From CAXMRP01 sp965216515 (GTDB lineage Bacteria > Pseudomonadota > Alphaproteobacteria > Rhizobiales > Afifellaceae), in assembly GCA_965216515.1 (NCBI GenBank), contig OZ244173.1, positions 868,001 to 932,000 of the forward strand: a DNA stretch of 64,000 bases. The letters are read 5' to 3'. The notes beneath the pieces are model-generated. The model saw only the letters and a program-made list of their open reading frames with translations, had not been told where the DNA came from and ran no database searches. Shown here in pieces: positions 35,342 through 46,767 of the stretch (the stretch's first letter is position 1; the number at the start of each line of letters is the position of its first letter). The translations under genes were made by a program, and so were the position numbers.

Positions 35342-35833
35342 ATGACCGATGGTCACACCATGGCTGGCGACGGCCGCGCTTACGAGAATGCCTTCGATCC
35401 GATCCGGCAAGCGGAGCTTTTCGACGGCGTGCGCGGACGGCGGATGTTCGCGTTTTTGATCGATGTCGCGTTCATCGTCATCTGGATGGCCGTCGCCTCG
35501 GCTGTTATCGCCGTCCTGGGATTGCTCACGCTGTCGCTGGGCTGGCTGCTGTTCGCGCTGGTCTGGCCCTTTGTGCCGGTTCTCTACGTCGCATTTACCC
35601 TTGGCGGTTCGAAATCCGCGACACCGGGAATGCGAATCACGGGGCTGCAGATGCGCACCTGGTACGGCGCGCCGATGTATCCGCTGCTTGCCATCGTCCA
35701 CGGTGTCCTGTTCTGGTTTTCGATTGTCGCGCTGACACCGCTGATCCTGATCGTCAGCCTGTTCAACCCCGGCAAACGCCTGCTTCATGACTATGTTTCC
35801 GGCACCATCGTCATCCGCAAGCCCCATCCCTAG
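35342..35833 (+). CDS. RDD family membrane protein
   Basis: Inner-membrane protein with an RDD domain, 163 aa, function unknown; some relatives are linked to Na+(Li+, K+)/H+ exchange. The first helix carries RRMFAFLIDVAFIVIWMAV (R and D of the RDD pattern), then LGLLTLSLGWLLFALVWPFVPVLYVA, GGSKSATPGMRITGLQM (third signature, between helices) and LHDYVSGTIVIRK at the end. ATG at 35342; a second ATG at 35360 is possible. It is probably transcribed alone or with the SLC13 gene 131 bp downstream. Confidence 0.85.
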   Translation: MTDGHTMAGDGRAYENAFDPIRQAELFDGVRGRRMFAFLIDVAFIVIWMAVASAVIAVLGLLTLSLGWLLFALVWPFVPVLYVAFTLGGSKSATPGMRITGLQMRTWYGAPMYPLLAIVHGVLFWFSIVALTPLILIVSLFNPGKRLLHDYVSGTIVIRKPHP

Positions 35834-35964
35834 GCGCGCCAGCGCCGCCGTCGCCTGAGAAATCCCGGTATCGCGCGGCCTGTCCGCGACGGCACCGGCC
35901 GGCATCCATTGTGGCGCCCGCAGGACCGGGCTAGGCTTGGCCGTACACGGCTCGGGGAACGGCC

Positions 35965-37761
35965 ATGGCGGACATGCAGATGTGGCTCACCTTCGCCATC
36001 ATCGCGATGGCGATCGTCAGCTTCTCCCTTGAACGCGTTCCGGTTGAACTGACCGCCGCTGCCGGCCTGGTCGCGTTGATCGCGGTCTTTGTCATTGTCC
36101 CCGACCTTCTGGGCGCGGCAAGTCCGCTGGCGTTGCAGGATCTGCTGATGGGCTTCGCCAATCCGGCGCTGCTGGCCGTGATATCGCTGATTGTCGTCGG
36201 TCAGGGCCTGTACCAGACCGGGGCGCTCGACCGGGCCTCCCAGAAGCTCGCCCGCTCCGCCCGGTTTCATGTGTGGACGATGATCGCCCTGGTCGTCACC
36301 GCCGCTGCCGCCCTGTCGGCGTTTCTCAACAACACGCCGGTCGTGGTCATGCTGATCCCGGTGCTTGCCGGTCTTGCCCGCATCCGCCGGATCGCCACCG
36401 GGCGGGTGCTGATGACGATGAACTACGCCACGATACTCGGCGGCTCGACCACCCTGATCGGCTCGTCGACCAATCTTCTTGTCGCCCAGGTCGCCGCCGA
36501 GAACACCGGGCTTCGGCTGGGCCTGTTCGACATTTCGGTGCCCGGCCTCGTGCTCGCCACCGGCGGTCTGGCTTATGTGCTCCTCGTCGTTCCCCGGCTC
36601 GTCGGCGCCAATCCGGTGCAGACGGAAAATGCCGAGAGCGGCAAGCAGTTCATTGTCGAGATCATGCTCGACGCCGACCACCCCCTGATCGGCACCCGCG
36701 CCCGCGCCGGTCTGTTTCCGGACCTCAACCACGTCACGGTGCGGCTGCTGGAGCGCGACGGCGAACCGCACCTGCCGCCATTTGAGGATATCGCCTTCCA
36801 GCCCGGCGACCGGGTCGTGCTTGCCGGCACCAGGGGCGAGTTGGCCGATCTCGGTGTCCTGATGCCCCCTTCGCTGCCGGCCCGGCGCGCCGATCCGCTG
36901 GCCCAGACCATTTCCATCGCCGAAGCGATGATCCCCCCCGGCTCCCGTGTTGTCGGCCGCTCGCCCGGCGATATCGGCATCGATTCCGATCTCGGCATCC
37001 ATGTCGCCGCCATCGAGCGCCGCAGCCGCATGCGCCGCCAGACCTTTGCCGACAAGCGTCTCCAGGCCGGCGATGTGCTGCTGGTCTCCGGCGACGACCG
37101 GGCCTTTGAGCGCCTGCGCGGAAGCCGCAACCTGATCGTGCTGGAGCGTTCGGTCGCCAGCCTGCCGGCCCGTCGCGATGCCCACCGCGCGATCCTTATC
37201 TTCGCGGCCATGGTGCTGTGCGCCGCCACCGGGCTGGTCAGCATTCCGGCCGCCGCCGTCACCGCCGCCGTGGCGATGATTCTTTTCGGCTGCCTCAACG
37301 TCCGCCAGGCCCGGCGCGCCTTCGACGGCCGCATCTTCATGCTGGTCGGCATGGCGATCGCCGCCGCCGCCGCCATGGAACGGACCGGCGGCGCCACGGT
37401 GCTTGCCGATCTTCTCGTCGGCGTCACCCGTCACGGCGGCCCGGTGGTCCTGCTGTCGGCGCTGTTTGCGCTGATCGCCGTCCTCACCAACGTGCTCTCC
37501 AACAACGCCACAGCCGTGTTGTTCACGCCCATCGCCATCTCCGCCGCCCGCGCCGTCGACGCGCCGGTGGAGCCTTTTGTCGTCGCCGTGATCTTCGCTG
37601 CCAACGCCTCCTTCGCCACGCCCGTCGGTTATCAGACGAATCTTCTGGTCATGGGTCCCGGCGGCCTGCGCTTCCGCGATTACCTCGTCGCCGGCGGCCC
37701 GCTTGTCGTGGTCGTCTGGCTGCTCTTTTCCCTCTTTGCGCCGTGGTATTATGGTTTGTAG
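35965..37761 (+). CDS. SLC13/DASS family permease with two TrkA-C (RCK_C) domains
   Basis: Inner-membrane transporter of the divalent anion:Na+ symporter group, 598 aa. The N-terminal half has NNTPVVVMLIPVL and GGSTTLIGSSTNLLVAQ, the first SNT-like substrate motif. Two cytoplasmic RCK_C/TrkA_C domains follow at about 225-305 and 310-395 (GDRVVLAGTRGEL and GDVLLVSGDDRAF). The C-terminal half has LSNNATAVLFTPIAI and the second motif TPVGYQTNLLVMGPGG. Relatives carry sulfate or dicarboxylates, and the TrkA-C domains suggest ligand gating. ATG at 35965. It ends at a palindromic hairpin (37769-37794). Confidence 0.88.
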   Translation: MADMQMWLTFAIIAMAIVSFSLERVPVELTAAAGLVALIAVFVIVPDLLGAASPLALQDLLMGFANPALLAVISLIVVGQGLYQTGALDRASQKLARSARFHVWTMIALVVTAAAALSAFLNNTPVVVMLIPVLAGLARIRRIATGRVLMTMNYATILGGSTTLIGSSTNLLVAQVAAENTGLRLGLFDISVPGLVLATGGLAYVLLVVPRLVGANPVQTENAESGKQFIVEIMLDADHPLIGTRARAGLFPDLNHVTVRLLERDGEPHLPPFEDIAFQPGDRVVLAGTRGELADLGVLMPPSLPARRADPLAQTISIAEAMIPPGSRVVGRSPGDIGIDSDLGIHVAAIERRSRMRRQTFADKRLQAGDVLLVSGDDRAFERLRGSRNLIVLERSVASLPARRDAHRAILIFAAMVLCAATGLVSIPAAAVTAAVAMILFGCLNVRQARRAFDGRIFMLVGMAIAAAAAMERTGGATVLADLLVGVTRHGGPVVLLSALFALIAVLTNVLSNNATAVLFTPIAISAARAVDAPVEPFVVAVIFAANASFATPVGYQTNLLVMGPGGLRFRDYLVAGGPLVVVVWLLFSLFAPWYYGL

Positions 37762-37768
37762 ACTTGGG

Positions 37769-37794
37769 GCCGGCGGCGGCGCGCCGCCGCCGGC
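37769..37794. terminator. Palindromic hairpin after the SLC13 gene
   Basis: A perfect 26-bp GC palindrome starting GCCGGCGGCGGC. It is followed by only TTT, so it may act as a weak terminator or a transcript 3'-end stabiliser. Confidence 0.55.
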
Positions 37795-37842
37795 TTTGCA
37801 AACGCGTGGAGTCCGTGTGTTGAAATCCGCTGCCCTGACCCG

Positions 37843-38646
37843 ATGACCAAACCGGTTGGCCAATCACACCAGTTCTATCTGACGGCGCCGAGCCCATGTC
37901 CCTATCTGGAGGGCCGGCAGGAGCGCAAGGTGTTCACCCATCTTGCCGGCGACCACGCCCCGGCGCTCAACGACCTGCTGACCCAGGGCGGGTTCCGGCG
38001 CAGCCAGTCGATCGCCTACCGGCCGGCCTGCGAAAACTGCGCCGCCTGCATATCGGTTCGCGTGTGCGCCGGCGAGTTCGTGCCCAACCGTTCGACGCGC
38101 CGCATCCTGCGGCGCAACCGCGACCTCGTCGTCCGCAAATCCGGTCCCTGCGCCACCAGCGAGCAATATTCGCTGTTCCGCCGCTACCTCGACGCCCGCC
38201 ATATCGACGGCGGCATGGCCCAGATGACGGTGCTCGACTACGCCCAGATGGTCGAGGACAGCCACGTGGAAAGCCGGATGTATTCCTACCACCGGCGTGG
38301 CCCCGACAGCGGCCTGACCGCCGCCGGCGACGGCGAGCTACTGGCCTGCGCGATCACCGATATCCTCGCCGACGGCCTGTCGATGGTTTACTCCTTCTTT
38401 GCGCCCGACTACGCCGGCCGCTCGCTCGGCACGTTCATGATCCTCGATCACATCGAACGCGCCCGCGCGCTTGGCCTGCCCTACGTCTATCTGGGCTACT
38501 GGGTCCACGGCTCGCCGAAAATGGAATACAAGGCCCGCTTCCTTCCCCAGGAACATCTGATGCCGAAGGGCTGGGTGCGCATCGACGCGCCGCCCCCGGC
38601 GCCGGCGCCGATTGCCAACTGGTCGGAGCCGGGCGACCTCCTCTGA
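37843..38646 (+). CDS. bpt: Aminoacyl-tRNA-protein transferase (Bpt/ATE family)
   Basis: Transfers an amino acid (Leu in bacterial Bpt) from tRNA to N-terminal Asp/Glu of proteins, marking them for ClpS/ClpAP in the N-end rule pathway. Its 267 aa are typical of rhizobial Bpt. The N-terminal domain has CPYLEGRQERKVFTHL, and the cysteine-rich stretch RPACENCAACISVRV. The C-terminal GNAT-like domain contains SMVYSFFAPDYAGRSLGTFM and YVYLGYWVHGSPKMEYKARF. ATG at 37843. The order bpt, HerA-like, parC is familiar from other Hyphomicrobiales. Annotated in some genomes as arginyltransferase. Confidence 0.93.
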   Translation: MTKPVGQSHQFYLTAPSPCPYLEGRQERKVFTHLAGDHAPALNDLLTQGGFRRSQSIAYRPACENCAACISVRVCAGEFVPNRSTRRILRRNRDLVVRKSGPCATSEQYSLFRRYLDARHIDGGMAQMTVLDYAQMVEDSHVESRMYSYHRRGPDSGLTAAGDGELLACAITDILADGLSMVYSFFAPDYAGRSLGTFMILDHIERARALGLPYVYLGYWVHGSPKMEYKARFLPQEHLMPKGWVRIDAPPPAPAPIANWSEPGDLL

Positions 38647-38888
38647 CGACCGGTCCGATCGCCAAACCTGAGAAAATTTGGCTCGAATTTGAGCGATCCC
38701 GGCAATGACTTCGCAAGTGTTTGTCGACGGTTTAATTCGCAGTTTTTTAGACAATTGGAACTATTGTCCGAAAATGACAGGACAGACGGGAACAGCACTC
38801 AAACCAGCGAAATCATGCCGATGCCAGGCGCCAATCCGAACCCCTCAACCGGCGCCCGACAATCGCTTGACCAGGACACCGGAAACCG

Positions 38889-41123
38889 ATGAACGAACAA
38901 GCAAGCACCCTGTCCGCACCGAACGAGGCAGGGTCCAACGGCGACACCGCCGGCAAAGACGGCGACACCGCCAGCAAACTTGAGGAATTGGTCGCCCGGC
39001 TAGAGCGCAAGTCCGCCCGGCCGCCCGAAGTCAGCCCGGCCCGGGCCGCGGCCCCGATGCCGGACGCCCCGCAGGCCGATGCCCTCCCGGCGCAGGCCGA
39101 AACACCGCCCCAGCCGGCACCGGTCGCCGAAATCCAGCCCGCGCCCCAAACCGAACCGCAGCCGGCGTCCAACCGGCCGCCGCGGCCAAAGCCGAAGATC
39201 ACGTTTGAGGCCCATCCGCCGGCCGATGAGAGCGATTCCGCCGTCCAGCTCGAGCCGGCCCTGCCCAACGCCATCGGCACGATCATCGCCATTTCCGGCT
39301 CCAAGGCCGATATCCTGCTCGATGATGACGTCACAAACCGCAACGGCCAGCCCGACCAGACACCGCTGATCGGCACCCTGCTGACCGCCGATACCGGCGA
39401 CACGTTCGTTCTCTTCCTCATCACCTCGATGACCCTGCCGTCGTCGGCCGTGGATCGGGGCGACAAATATCCGCGCATCGTCCGCGCCGAACTGGTCGGC
39501 GAGCTGATCCGTGATGCCGATGGCTGCCCGATCTCGTTCCGCCGCGGCGTGTCGATTTCGCCGCGCCTGGGCGGCCGCATCCATGCCGCCACCCGCGATA
39601 TCATGAACAAGGCCTATCATTTTGGCGACGAAGGCGCCGTGGAAATCGGCGTCATCCACCAGGACCCGACAATTCCCGCGGTCGTCAAGATCGACGAGAT
39701 GCTGTCCAAGCATTTCGCCGTCGTCGGCTCCACCGGCTCGGGCAAATCCTGTACCGTGGCGCTGCTTCTGCGCCAGATGCTCGACAAGCTGCCCAACGGC
39801 CGCATCGTCCTGCTCGATCCCCACAACGAATACGGCACCTGCTTCGGGGACGCCGTCGAACTGGTGCGCCTGAGCGACCTGTCGCTGCCATACTGGGTTC
39901 TGACGTTTGAGGAGATCGTCGAAACGGTGATCGGCGACACGGAAAAATTCTCCGAGGAAGTCGACATTCTCCGTGATTTCATTCCTGCCGCCCGCCAGAT
40001 GTACGGCACCCGCCAGTCCGGCCAGCCGGCGGCGGCCCGGCGCACACGCAAGCGCAACGAGCGCTATTCCGTCGATGTGCCCACGCCCTATCTGATGTCC
40101 GATGTCATCAAGCTGATCGACGAACATATGGGCAAGCTCGGCGAACGCCGGAACCTCGGCCCCTACAAGCGCCTGAAGGCGCGGATCGAATCGATCATGC
40201 TCGATCCCCGCTTCAGCTTCATGTTCGGAAACCTGAACGTCCAGGACAACCTTTCCGAAGTGCTGCGCCGGCTCTTCCGCATCCCGGTCGCCGGCCGACC
40301 GCTGACCACGATCCAGCTCATGGGTCTGCCATCGGAGATCGTCAACGTCGTCGTTTCCGTCCTTGCCCGCCTCGCCTTCGATGTGGCCATGTCGAGCAAC
40401 GGCAAGATCCCGATCACATTCGTCTGCGAAGAGGCCCACCGCTATGTGCCCCGCGACAACACCACCGGCTTTGAGCCGACCAAGCGGGCCCTCTCGCAAA
40501 TCGCCAAGGAAGGCCGCAAATACGGCGCCTCTCTCGGTGTTATCAGCCAGCGTCCGGGCGATATCGACCCGACGATTCTCTCCCAGTGCTCAACCGTATT
40601 CACGATGCGGCTGTCCAACGAGCGCGACCAGAAGATCGTTCAGTCGGCGCTCTCCGACGCCTCCGCGAGCCTGCTCGATTTTCTGCCGACGCTCGGCACC
40701 CGCGAAACCATCGCATTCGGCGAAGGCGTGACCCTGCCCTCCCGCATTCTGCTGGCCAAACTGCCGGTCGAGGCGCTTCCCAACGGCGGCGGCACCCGCT
40801 TCGTCGAGGCCTGGGCGGAGGACATTCCCGATGACGGCATGGTCGACAAGATCATCCAGCGCTGGCGGGCCGCCCAGGATTCCAATCCCCAGCTGGCCGA
40901 TGACGACACCGGCGAAGATGGTGGCGATCCCGATGCCGCCGTTGAAGAGTTGAACGAGATGGCATCCGCGATGCGCGATGCGCCACCGGCCCCGGCCGAG
41001 CCGCGGCCCAGCCTGTTGCGCAAGACCGCCGACCCCGCGCCTGCTTCCAGCGTCGGCGCCACATCCGATGCCGCGCCGGCGGGCTCTTCAGCCGCGACGT
41101 TGCGCAAACAGATGTTCGGCTGA
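38889..41123 (+). CDS. HerA-like ATP-binding protein (DUF87)
   Basis: Predicted hexameric DNA-pumping or translocating ATPase of the HerA/FtsK clan, 744 aa. A Pro/Ala-rich, probably disordered N-terminus (about 1-110) leads into a HAS-barrel-like domain (about 115-265). The ATPase core has Walker A STGSGKSCTVALLLRQ at about 280, Walker B ITFVCEEAHRY at about 510 and an R-rich sensor region SQRPGDIDPTILSQCSTVF. The last 90 residues are again low-complexity. ATG at 38889. HerA usually works with the nuclease NurA, but no nuclease lies next to it here. It is flanked by bpt and convergent parC. Confidence 0.85.
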   Translation: MNEQASTLSAPNEAGSNGDTAGKDGDTASKLEELVARLERKSARPPEVSPARAAAPMPDAPQADALPAQAETPPQPAPVAEIQPAPQTEPQPASNRPPRPKPKITFEAHPPADESDSAVQLEPALPNAIGTIIAISGSKADILLDDDVTNRNGQPDQTPLIGTLLTADTGDTFVLFLITSMTLPSSAVDRGDKYPRIVRAELVGELIRDADGCPISFRRGVSISPRLGGRIHAATRDIMNKAYHFGDEGAVEIGVIHQDPTIPAVVKIDEMLSKHFAVVGSTGSGKSCTVALLLRQMLDKLPNGRIVLLDPHNEYGTCFGDAVELVRLSDLSLPYWVLTFEEIVETVIGDTEKFSEEVDILRDFIPAARQMYGTRQSGQPAAARRTRKRNERYSVDVPTPYLMSDVIKLIDEHMGKLGERRNLGPYKRLKARIESIMLDPRFSFMFGNLNVQDNLSEVLRRLFRIPVAGRPLTTIQLMGLPSEIVNVVVSVLARLAFDVAMSSNGKIPITFVCEEAHRYVPRDNTTGFEPTKRALSQIAKEGRKYGASLGVISQRPGDIDPTILSQCSTVFTMRLSNERDQKIVQSALSDASASLLDFLPTLGTRETIAFGEGVTLPSRILLAKLPVEALPNGGGTRFVEAWAEDIPDDGMVDKIIQRWRAAQDSNPQLADDDTGEDGGDPDAAVEELNEMASAMRDAPPAPAEPRPSLLRKTADPAPASSVGATSDAAPAGSSAATLRKQMFG

Positions 41124-41209
41124 GGCCGGGGGCTCCGGATCGAACGGAACCGGCACGCCGCCACACCGGATGCCATGGGTCCGCGGCCGCCCCGGTGACC
41201 GGATTGAGA

Positions 41210-43465
<2,256 letters not shown>

Positions 43466-43528
43466 GGTCCCTACCTAGCCTCGCGGCCGGCTCGCGACAA
43501 TCGCCGGCAGCCGTGATAAAGCGGCAAA

Positions 43529-44053
43529 ATGCATCGATCCCCCACCCCCGCCGCCGGGCAGCCGCCCGATCCGGCGATCGAGAACCTGGCCGCCACGCTT
43601 CCTCCCGGCCGGCCGCTTCTCGGTCTCGATCTCGGCGCCAAGAACATCGGTATCGCCCGTTCCGACATCGGCCAGCGCATCGCCACGCCGCTGGAGACGA
43701 TCCGGCGGACGAAATTCGCCCGCGACGCGCAGGCCCTGCTGGCGATCTGCGACCGCGACGATGTCGGCGCCCTGGTCCTTGGCCTGCCGGTCAACATGGA
43801 CGGTTCGCAGGGTCCGCGCTGCCAGGCGACCCGCGCCTTTGCCCGCAATCTTGCGCCGCTGACCGACCGGCCGATCGTGTTCTGGGACGAGCGCTTGTCC
43901 ACGGTTGCCGCCGAACGCGCCATGATTGAAGCCGACCTTTCGCGCCAAAAGCGCGCCCGGCGCATCGATGCCGCCGCCGCCGCCTTCATCCTGCAGGGCG
44001 CGCTCGACCGGCTGAACGCCCTGCGCCGGGCCGCCGGCGCGCCCCCCGCCTAG
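43529..44053 (+). CDS. ruvX: RuvX/YqgF family putative Holliday junction resolvase
   Basis: RNase H-fold nuclease, associated with pre-16S rRNA end processing in other bacteria. The 174-aa protein has LLGLDLGAKNIGIARSD with the first catalytic Asp, VLGLPVNMDGSQGPRC, and PIVFWDERLSTVAAERAM with the second acidic residue. The helix before the end includes DAAAAAFILQGALD with the third Asp. The first 30 residues are variable. ATG at 43529. Its stop codon shares the CTAG with the convergent aidB stop. Confidence 0.93.
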   Translation: MHRSPTPAAGQPPDPAIENLAATLPPGRPLLGLDLGAKNIGIARSDIGQRIATPLETIRRTKFARDAQALLAICDRDDVGALVLGLPVNMDGSQGPRCQATRAFARNLAPLTDRPIVFWDERLSTVAAERAMIEADLSRQKRARRIDAAAAAFILQGALDRLNALRRAAGAPPA

Positions 44054-45681
44054 CCGGTTTCCGGGCACACATAGTCGACGAAGGCGCGGGCGTCGAAGCG
44101 ATTGTCGAGCATGCCATAGGTCGCCCGCCACGGCCGCCCCAGCCGCGTCTCGATGAAGGCATCGGCAAGCGCCGCGGGATAATCCCGCCGCAGGGCCGCC
44201 GCCGCCGCCGTCAGCGCCAGCTGTTCCGTCAGCACCCGCGCCGAGCCCTCATCCTCCGCCGAAACCGCCGCCGCCGCCTTCAGCACATTGACCGCCGCTT
44301 CCGCGCTGCCGCCCAGTTCGTCCGACAACACCGCGCTGATTGCATCCAGAACGCCCTCCTCGCGTTGCAGCACCCGCATCACGTCCAGGCACATGACATT
44401 GCCGGAGCCTTCCCAGATGGCGTTCACCGGCGCCTCGCGATAGTGCCGCGGCAGGGCGCTGTCCTCCACATAGCCGTTGCCGCCCAGGCACTCCATGGCC
44501 TCGTAGAGGAAGGCCGGCGCGCTCTTGCACACCCAGTATTTCACCGCCGGCGTCATCAGCCGCGCAAAGGCCGCCTCCTCCGGCCGGTCGGCCATCATGT
44601 CGTAGGCTTCCGCCAGCCGCATCGAAAGCGCGAACGCGCCGGCCTGGTCGAGCGCCATATCGGCAAGCACCCGCGCCATCAGCGGCTGGTCGATCAGCGG
44701 CGTGCCGAAGGCGCTCCGGTGCCGGCAATGGTGCACCGCTTCCGCCAGCCCTGCCCGCATCAGCCCGGCGGACGCGATCGCGCAATCCAGCCGCGTGAAT
44801 GTCACCATTTCCAGAACCGTCGAGATGCCCCGCCCCTCTTCGCCGACCAGAAATCCGCCGGCGCCGTCGAATTCCACCTCCGCCGACGCATTCGACCGGT
44901 TGCCCAGCTTGTCTTTCAGCCGCTCCAGGCGCAGCCCGTTGACCGAGCCGTCCGGCAGGAACCGCGGCATCAGGAACAGGCTTGGCGCCTCGCCGACCTT
45001 GGCGAGCACCAGGAACGCATCCGACATCGGCGCCGACATGAACCATTTGTGGCCGGTGATCCGGTAAAACCCGTCACCGGTCGCCTCCGCCCGCGTCGTG
45101 TTGGCCCGGACATCGGTGCCACCCTGCTTTTCCGTCATGCCCATGCCGATGGTCGCACCGCGTTTGTCGGCCGCCGGCCGGAACGCCCGGTCGTAGGTGC
45201 GCGAGAGGATCCGCGGCAGCCACTCGGCGAACAGGTCCGGTGCGTGACGCAGGCTGGCGACGGAAGCGTGGGTCATCGTCATCGGGCAGATATGGCCGCA
45301 TTCCGCCTGGGCGGTCATGAACAACCGCGCCGCCCGCGCCCGGTGGCGCGTGCCGCCCTGGGCATCGTCCCAGCTGGAACAGTGAAGGCCGGCCGCCACC
45401 GACCGCCGCATCAGCGCATGATAGGCCGGGTGCAGTTCCACCATGTCACGGCGGTACCCGCTGGCGTCGAACCGCTTCAGTTCCGGCAGGTTGCGGTTGG
45501 CGAGCCGCCCCAGTTCGCGGGCATCGGCGCTGCCCCAGAACTGCCCGACATCGGCGATATCCTGACGCACCGCGTCGGAAAACCCGGTCGTCGCCCCCTC
45601 CAGCAAGGGATCGGAGGTGCAAAGATTGTTGCCGCCATAGGGCGGCGGCTGGTTGAAGATGGTATGGGTGCCGCCGGTCAT
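44050..45681 (-). CDS. aidB: Acyl-CoA dehydrogenase family, AidB-like
   Basis: FAD enzyme of the acyl-CoA dehydrogenase fold; E. coli AidB is induced by alkylation damage and binds DNA. The 543-aa length fits AidB. The N-terminus THTIFNQPPPYGGNNLCTSDPLL is the AidB hallmark (cited ends only). The FAD region includes MGMTEKQGGTDVRANTTRAE, and YRITGHKWFMSAPMSDAFLV follows. The substrate-site EAMECLGGNGYVEDS is typical. ATG at 45681 (MTGGTHTIF). It overlaps ruvX tail to tail and is divergent from pyrB. No Ada box was identified. Confidence 0.92.
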   Translation of the reverse strand: MTGGTHTIFNQPPPYGGNNLCTSDPLLEGATTGFSDAVRQDIADVGQFWGSADARELGRLANRNLPELKRFDASGYRRDMVELHPAYHALMRRSVAAGLHCSSWDDAQGGTRHRARAARLFMTAQAECGHICPMTMTHASVASLRHAPDLFAEWLPRILSRTYDRAFRPAADKRGATIGMGMTEKQGGTDVRANTTRAEATGDGFYRITGHKWFMSAPMSDAFLVLAKVGEAPSLFLMPRFLPDGSVNGLRLERLKDKLGNRSNASAEVEFDGAGGFLVGEEGRGISTVLEMVTFTRLDCAIASAGLMRAGLAEAVHHCRHRSAFGTPLIDQPLMARVLADMALDQAGAFALSMRLAEAYDMMADRPEEAAFARLMTPAVKYWVCKSAPAFLYEAMECLGGNGYVEDSALPRHYREAPVNAIWEGSGNVMCLDVMRVLQREEGVLDAISAVLSDELGGSAEAAVNVLKAAAAVSAEDEGSARVLTEQLALTAAAAALRRDYPAALADAFIETRLGRPWRATYGMLDNRFDARAFVDYVCPETG

Positions 45682-45755
45682 CGAATCTCTCTTGTGCGCA
45701 ATTCATTGTAGCACTGTTGCGGCCGGATGAATTCCGCCCTATAGCCCCGGTTTTG

Positions 45756-46721
45756 ATGGCTTCCGCTTCTGCACTGTCACCGTCCGCCGCCCCGACATTC
45801 GCACATCGGCATCTGCTCGGCATAGAAGGGCTATCGCCGGACGATATCGGCACGCTGCTGGATCTCGCCGAATCCGCCGTCGACGTGTCCCGCCGGATCG
45901 AGAAGAAAAAGGTCGCCCTGCGCGGGCGAACCCAGATCAACCTGTTCTTCGAGGCCTCCACCCGCACGCAATCCTCGTTTGAGCTTGCCGGCAAGCGGCT
46001 CGGCGCCGATGTCATGAACATGGCCGTTGCCGTGTCGTCGGTCAAAAAGGGCGAAACCCTCATCGACACGGCGATGACCCTGAACGCCATGCGGCCCGAC
46101 ATTCTCGTTGTGCGCCATCACGCCGCCGGCGCCGTCGAACTGCTCGCCCAGAAGGTCGAATGCGCTGTCATCAACGCCGGCGACGGCGCTCACGAGCATC
46201 CCACCCAGGCACTGCTCGACGCGCTGACCATCCGCCGCCACAAGGGCCGCATCGCCGGCCTCAAGGTGGCGATCTGCGGCGATATCCTCAATTCCCGCGT
46301 CGCCCGGTCCAATATCCTGTTGCTGAGCGCCATGGGTGCCGAGGTTCGGCTGATCGGCCCCTCCACCCTGATACCGGCTGGCGCCGACCGGCTTGGCGTA
46401 TCGCTCCATTCCGGCATGCGCGAGGGCCTGGCCGGCGTCGACGTGGTGATGATGCTGCGCCTCCAGCGCGAGCGCATGGCCGCCGCACTGGTGCCATCGG
46501 TGCGGGAATATTTCCGGTTTTTCGGTCTCGATGCCGAAAAACTCGCCCACGCCGATGCCGATGCGCTGGTCATGCACCCCGGTCCCATGAATCGCGGTGT
46601 GGAGATCGATCCGCACATTGCCGACGGCCCCCAAAGCGTCATCCGCGAGCAGGTGGAAATGGGTGTCGCCGTGCGCATGGCGGTTCTGGAAGCGCTCGCC
46701 CGCAACCTGCCCAACTCATGA
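45756..46721 (+). CDS. pyrB: Aspartate carbamoyltransferase catalytic subunit
   Basis: Makes carbamoyl-aspartate in pyrimidine synthesis. It has 321 aa. The carbamoyl-phosphate loop is FFEASTRTQSSFELAGKRLG (STRT), SSVKKGETLIDTA supplies the 80s-loop Lys, and HPTQALLDALTI and VMHPGPMNRGVEID are hallmark motifs. ATG at 45756; the TTG at 45717 is rejected because it adds an unlikely leader. No pyrI gene follows. pyrC' lies 46 bp downstream, consistent with a class A-type ATCase complex with an inactive DHOase partner. Confidence 0.96.
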   Translation: MASASALSPSAAPTFAHRHLLGIEGLSPDDIGTLLDLAESAVDVSRRIEKKKVALRGRTQINLFFEASTRTQSSFELAGKRLGADVMNMAVAVSSVKKGETLIDTAMTLNAMRPDILVVRHHAAGAVELLAQKVECAVINAGDGAHEHPTQALLDALTIRRHKGRIAGLKVAICGDILNSRVARSNILLLSAMGAEVRLIGPSTLIPAGADRLGVSLHSGMREGLAGVDVVMMLRLQRERMAAALVPSVREYFRFFGLDAEKLAHADADALVMHPGPMNRGVEIDPHIADGPQSVIREQVEMGVAVRMAVLEALARNLPNS

Positions 46722-46767
46722 CCCGCCCGATGCCCCAAATCCCCGCCCTCACATCGGGGCCGCTGCC

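Noticed and set aside
35830..37863. 677-codon minus-strand frame across the SLC13 gene
   Set aside because: Rich in Asp/His/Gly without hydrophobic pattern or motif; the plus-strand permease has paired SNT motifs and TrkA-C domains.
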